Part shown: positions 6,249 through 8,410 of the stretch, piece after piece
Position numbering within the stretch: the first letter of the stretch is position 1
How the letters are laid out: the number at the start of each line of letters is the position of its first letter
From: SAR324 cluster bacterium
GTDB lineage: Bacteria; SAR324; NAC60-12
Assembly: GCA_022448705.1 (NCBI GenBank)
Contig: JAKUUF010000058.1
Location: 1 to 8,410 of the forward strand
Length of the DNA: 8,410 nt
Direction: 5' to 3'
The notes under the pieces: generated by a model
What the model was told of the DNA's origin: nothing
The model's database searches: none
The model's input: the letters and a program-made list of their open reading frames with translations, nothing else
Program-made: the position numbers and the translations under genes

Positions 6249-7493
6249 TCATTGATTTGATGAAGCTTTTTGGCGTAAAAATTCCTCCCATTTTTTGTCG
6301 CCAATAGCCTCAGCTATATTAAAGATATCTTTGTCACCACGACCGGAAAGGTTAATCAAAACCTGAGACCCCTCAGGAATGTGAGAAGCTTCTTCAATAA
6401 CTGAAGCAAACGCGTGACTGCTTTCGAGGGCGGGAATTATCCCTTCAGTACGAATCAGGTGTTTTGTTGCAGAAATAACTGCGTCATCTGCAGTCGCAGT
6501 AAATCGGATCCGTTTTTCATCATGCAGATGACTTAAGATCGGACTTACTCCAATGTAGTCCAGCCCTGCAGCAATTGAATGAGTGTGAAGCATTTGGCCT
6601 TCTTCGTCCTGGAAAAAATATGTTTTATATCCTTGAGCTATCCCAACGTTTCCACCGTAAAAGCGTGCGGCATGTGAACCCGTATCCACTCCTCTTCCCC
6701 CTGCTTCCACTCCAACTAATTCAACTGACTCATCATCCAGAAAAGGGAGAAAGATTCCACTTGCATTTGATCCACCGCCTACGCAGGCATAAATCAGGTC
6801 AGGCAGTTTTCCTGTACTGTCAAGCATCTGCTGACGTGCCTCCTTGCCGATGATTGACTGAAACCAGGCAACCATTTCAGGAAATGGATGGGGACCGCAG
6901 GTTGTTCCCAATACATAATGAGTGGTTTCCATGCTTTCTGCCCAATCCCTCATGGCGGCATTTATTGCGTCTTTCAGAGTAGCAGTTCCATCGGTGACTG
7001 ATACAACCTCTGCCCCAAGCTGTTCCATCCAAAAAACATTTGGTCTTTGGCGTTCAACGTCAACTGAGCCCATGTAAATTGTGCATTCCAGTCCCATTCT
7101 TGCGGCCATTGTAGCTGTGGCTACACCATGCTGTCCCGCTCCTGTTTCAGCAATTACACGTTTTTTCCCCATACGCTGAACAAGCAGCCCCTGGCCGATA
7201 ACATTATTTGCTTTGTGAGCCCCGGTATGATTTAAGTCTTCACGTTTGCAAAATACCTTGAAATTCCCATCCAGGGAATTTGCAAAATTATCCAGTGGAG
7301 TGATTGGAGTAGGCCGGCATGAATAATTCCGCATAACATCCACAAAACCCTGCCAAAACTCCGGATCTGCTTTTGCTTCGTTAAATGCGACAATGAGCTC
7401 ATCAAAAGTAGTCCTTAATATTTCAGGAATGAACATGCCCCCGTATTCACCGTAATAACCCGATTCACTGGGTATGATGGTCTGAAACGCCAT
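6249..7493 (-). CDS. trpB: Tryptophan synthase beta subunit
   Basis: TrpB is the PLP enzyme that joins indole from TrpA to serine to make tryptophan. At 414 residues it is of normal TrpB1 length and complete. The PLP Schiff-base lysine is K94 in N-H-T-G-A-H-K-A-N-N, and the catalytic glutamate is E116 in E-T-G-A-G-Q-H-G. The cofactor phosphate loop is V-G-G-G-S-N-A (238-244), and the pyridine-contacting Ser is S383 in S-G-R-G-D-K-D. The N-terminal YYGEYGGMFIPE is the usual start, which supports the ATG at 7493. In the C-terminal half, the common GLDYPGVGP reads G-L-D-Y-I-G-V-S-P (310-318). It is the first gene of the minus-strand operon, about 40 bases after a strong predicted promoter. The leader is too short for a Trp-codon attenuator and has no clear Shine-Dalgarno. 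The stop is TGA. Confidence 0.97.
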   Translation of the reverse strand: MAFQTIIPSESGYYGEYGGMFIPEILRTTFDELIVAFNEAKADPEFWQGFVDVMRNYSCRPTPITPLDNFANSLDGNFKVFCKREDLNHTGAHKANNVIGQGLLVQRMGKKRVIAETGAGQHGVATATMAARMGLECTIYMGSVDVERQRPNVFWMEQLGAEVVSVTDGTATLKDAINAAMRDWAESMETTHYVLGTTCGPHPFPEMVAWFQSIIGKEARQQMLDSTGKLPDLIYACVGGGSNASGIFLPFLDDESVELVGVEAGGRGVDTGSHAARFYGGNVGIAQGYKTYFFQDEEGQMLHTHSIAAGLDYIGVSPILSHLHDEKRIRFTATADDAVISATKHLIRTEGIIPALESSHAFASVIEEASHIPEGSQVLINLSGRGDKDIFNIAEAIGDKKWEEFLRQKASSNQ

Positions 7494-7503
7494 TTAGATG
7501 ATA

Positions 7504-7532
7504 TTGTATATTTCAGTTTTATGATTTATGAT
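7504..7532 (+). promoter_or_regulatory. Candidate plus-strand promoter for the lipoprotein gene
   Basis: TTGTAT (7504-7509), 17 bases and TATGAT (7527-7532) match sigma-70 boxes at three of six and five of six positions with ideal spacing. Transcription would start near 7539 and give a leader of about 90 bases that includes the 7568-7602 inverted repeat as a possible hairpin. The match is modest in AT-rich DNA. Confidence 0.3.
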
Positions 7533-7541
7533 CCGGGGTAA

Positions 7542-7570
7542 ATTCTACGAACATTTCCCAAGCTTGTCAA
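7542..7570 (-). promoter_or_regulatory. Sigma-70-type promoter of the trpBA operon
   Basis: On the minus strand a perfect -35 TTGACA (7565-7570) is followed by exactly 17 bases and a -10 TAGAAT (7542-7547), one mismatch from consensus. Transcription should begin near 7535, leaving a leader of about 42 bases before the trpB ATG. This is the best promoter match in the window and sits where the divergent arrangement requires one. Confidence 0.75.
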
Positions 7571-7602
7571 TTAGCCTTTATGGATGCGTCCGCTGCTAAT
7601 TG
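7568..7602. promoter_or_regulatory. Perfect inverted repeat in the trpB/lipoprotein intergenic region, possible operator
   Basis: CAATTAGC (7568-7575) and GCTAATTG (7595-7602) are perfect 8-base complements, 27 bases centre to centre. The left arm overlaps the -35 box of the trpB promoter. A smaller quasi-palindrome, GGATGCGTCC (7582-7591), is nested between them. The placement suits a repressor or dual regulator of the two divergent transcripts. It does not obviously match the E. coli TrpR operator, and no regulator gene is in the window. In the plus-strand leader it could also fold as an RNA hairpin. Confidence 0.5.
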
Positions 7603-7631
7603 CCCGAAATTTTAGAAAACTGAAAGATGAA

Positions 7632-8410
7632 ATGAAAAGGAGTACCGTAATACACCTAATAATCATTTTAACATTGCATTTGATTGCCACTGTCTTGATC
7701 TCTGCATGCTCCGCACCCACACTTTCTCAATTTGAAGTGCAACGGCCTTCCAGAATTACTATGCCGCGTGAGGTGAAAAAAGTTTTTATTCGCGAAGATT
7801 TGATTACCGCCAACAACGATAAGCTTGGAATTAAATCACAGGTGCTTCAGGAATTAGCAAAATTACTCAACAGCATGGGTCGGTTCAAGGTCAGTGTAGT
7901 AAAATCTCTTGATGAAAAACAAATTGAAGCTGAAAAAGAGACTGTGGCTGTTATACAAGGCGAAGTAATCAGCGGAGGTGAAGTGGACCGGGGGCAATTC
8001 ACTGACCTTGCCACCTGCACCGGTGGAATTGGTGGAAGAATTTCTTCTGCCGCAGCCGCTGCCATAAATGAAGAAGCCGTCACACTGGACAATTGGCGGG
8101 GATATGTCTGCCGCAGGGGGACATTTACCAGTGATGTTACAGAACTTGCTCTTTCGTCAGCATTTGCAATGGCAGGTTTGAGTGAAGCCTTACCACCAAA
8201 AAACCAGGTTGTACGCATATACAAATACAAAAATCTGTCCCTGTTCGCACAGTCAAATTTCAGTTTTACAATCATTGGCCTTGATAGGGAAACATTAGCA
8301 ATACGTGCTGATTCAGCAAATTTCGGCAGAAGCATTATAGAAAAAAGTTCCTATCGCAATATCAAGGAAAGTCACTTGATTTCCCTTACTTTAGGCAGCC
8401 TGATCAGCAG
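7632..8410 (+). CDS. Unrecognised lipoprotein, N-terminal 259 residues (runs off right edge)
   Basis: An ATG at 7632 opens a frame with no stop up to the window end. It begins with a typical lipoprotein signal: M-K-R, a hydrophobic stretch (V6 to I22) and the lipobox I-S-A-C with C25 as the lipidated residue. The mature part is predicted to be attached to a membrane on the outer side of the cytoplasmic membrane. It includes a predicted strand (KKVFIRED, 48-55), a helix (SQVLQELAKLLNSM, 68-81) and R-F-K-V-S-V-V (83-89), a strand-helix-strand layout like that of CsgG/LpoB/FlgO-type lipoproteins. That resemblance is weak and inferred. Other visible features are two further cysteines (C128, C159) that could pair and an Ala run (139-143). 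The C terminus is missing. An antisense open frame at 7847-8335 is an overlap artefact. A weak GAAAGA precedes the start. It diverges from trpB across 138 bases. Confidence 0.8.
   Translation, partial: MKRSTVIHLIIILTLHLIATVLISACSAPTLSQFEVQRPSRITMPREVKKVFIREDLITANNDKLGIKSQVLQELAKLLNSMGRFKVSVVKSLDEKQIEAEKETVAVIQGEVISGGEVDRGQFTDLATCTGGIGGRISSAAAAAINEEAVTLDNWRGYVCRRGTFTSDVTELALSSAFAMAGLSEALPPKNQVVRIYKYKNLSLFAQSNFSFTIIGLDRETLAIRADSANFGRSIIEKSSYRNIKESHLISLTLGSLIS

Noticed and set aside
7494..7535. A trp attenuator or leader peptide upstream of trpB
   Set aside because: The predicted leader is only about 42 bases, with no Trp codon run and no terminator hairpin followed by a U-run.
7847..8335. A 162-codon minus-strand open frame
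   Set aside because: It lies antisense to the lipoprotein frame, which has a signal peptide, a lipobox and sensible codon use. The minus translation is Ser/Pro/Ala-rich with no family features.
1..8410. CRISPR arrays, insertion sequences, tRNA or rRNA genes, phage or defence modules
   Set aside because: Both strands were scanned by eye. No regularly spaced repeats, transposase motifs, terminal repeats with duplications or cloverleaf features were found.

Overview
The window looks like a piece of a bacterial chromosome of moderate, slightly AT-rich composition. Its genes are mostly housekeeping, tightly packed and nearly all on the minus strand. UAA, UAG and UGA all appear as ordinary stops (trpB ends in UGA, trpA in UAG) and Trp is UGG, so the general code is standard. 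One UGA, in a small selW-type gene, is best read as selenocysteine, which implies the organism has the Sec machinery. A lipobox protein points to a bacterium that makes lipoproteins. Clear Shine-Dalgarno sequences are missing before most genes. I cannot name the taxon. An uncultivated, possibly marine, Gram-negative lineage would fit, but that is a guess.

Layout, left to right: 1-202 has no secure gene, only a short open frame running in from the left edge and an inverted repeat. 203-421 (minus) is a 72-residue SelW/Rdx-family selenoprotein with a CxxU motif, which an ordinary ORF search misses because of its in-frame UGA. 581-1234 (minus) is a protein made only of the FtsK-type four-helix membrane domain, with no DNA-translocase motor following. 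1253-1750 (minus) is coaD, 1803-4583 mutS, 4614-5426 a phytanoyl-CoA-dioxygenase-family oxygenase, 5438-6214 trpA and 6249-7493 trpB. 7632-8410 (plus, runs off the right edge) is the first 259 residues of an unrecognised lipoprotein, transcribed divergently from trpB.

The minus-strand genes from trpB to the ftsK-like gene are separated by only 11 to 52 bases and probably form one transcript in the order trpB-trpA-phyH-mutS-coaD-ftsK4TM, with selW 159 bases further on. A very good sigma-70-type promoter (TTGACA, 17 bases, TAGAAT) lies just upstream of trpB. A perfect 8-base inverted repeat overlaps its -35 box in the space shared with the lipoprotein gene, a plausible operator. The proteins do not form one pathway: TrpA and TrpB make tryptophan synthase, and the others serve DNA repair, coenzyme A synthesis, an Fe(II)/2-oxoglutarate oxygenation and redox chemistry. 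No other trp genes are present, so the tryptophan pathway must be split in this genome or its remaining genes lie outside the window.
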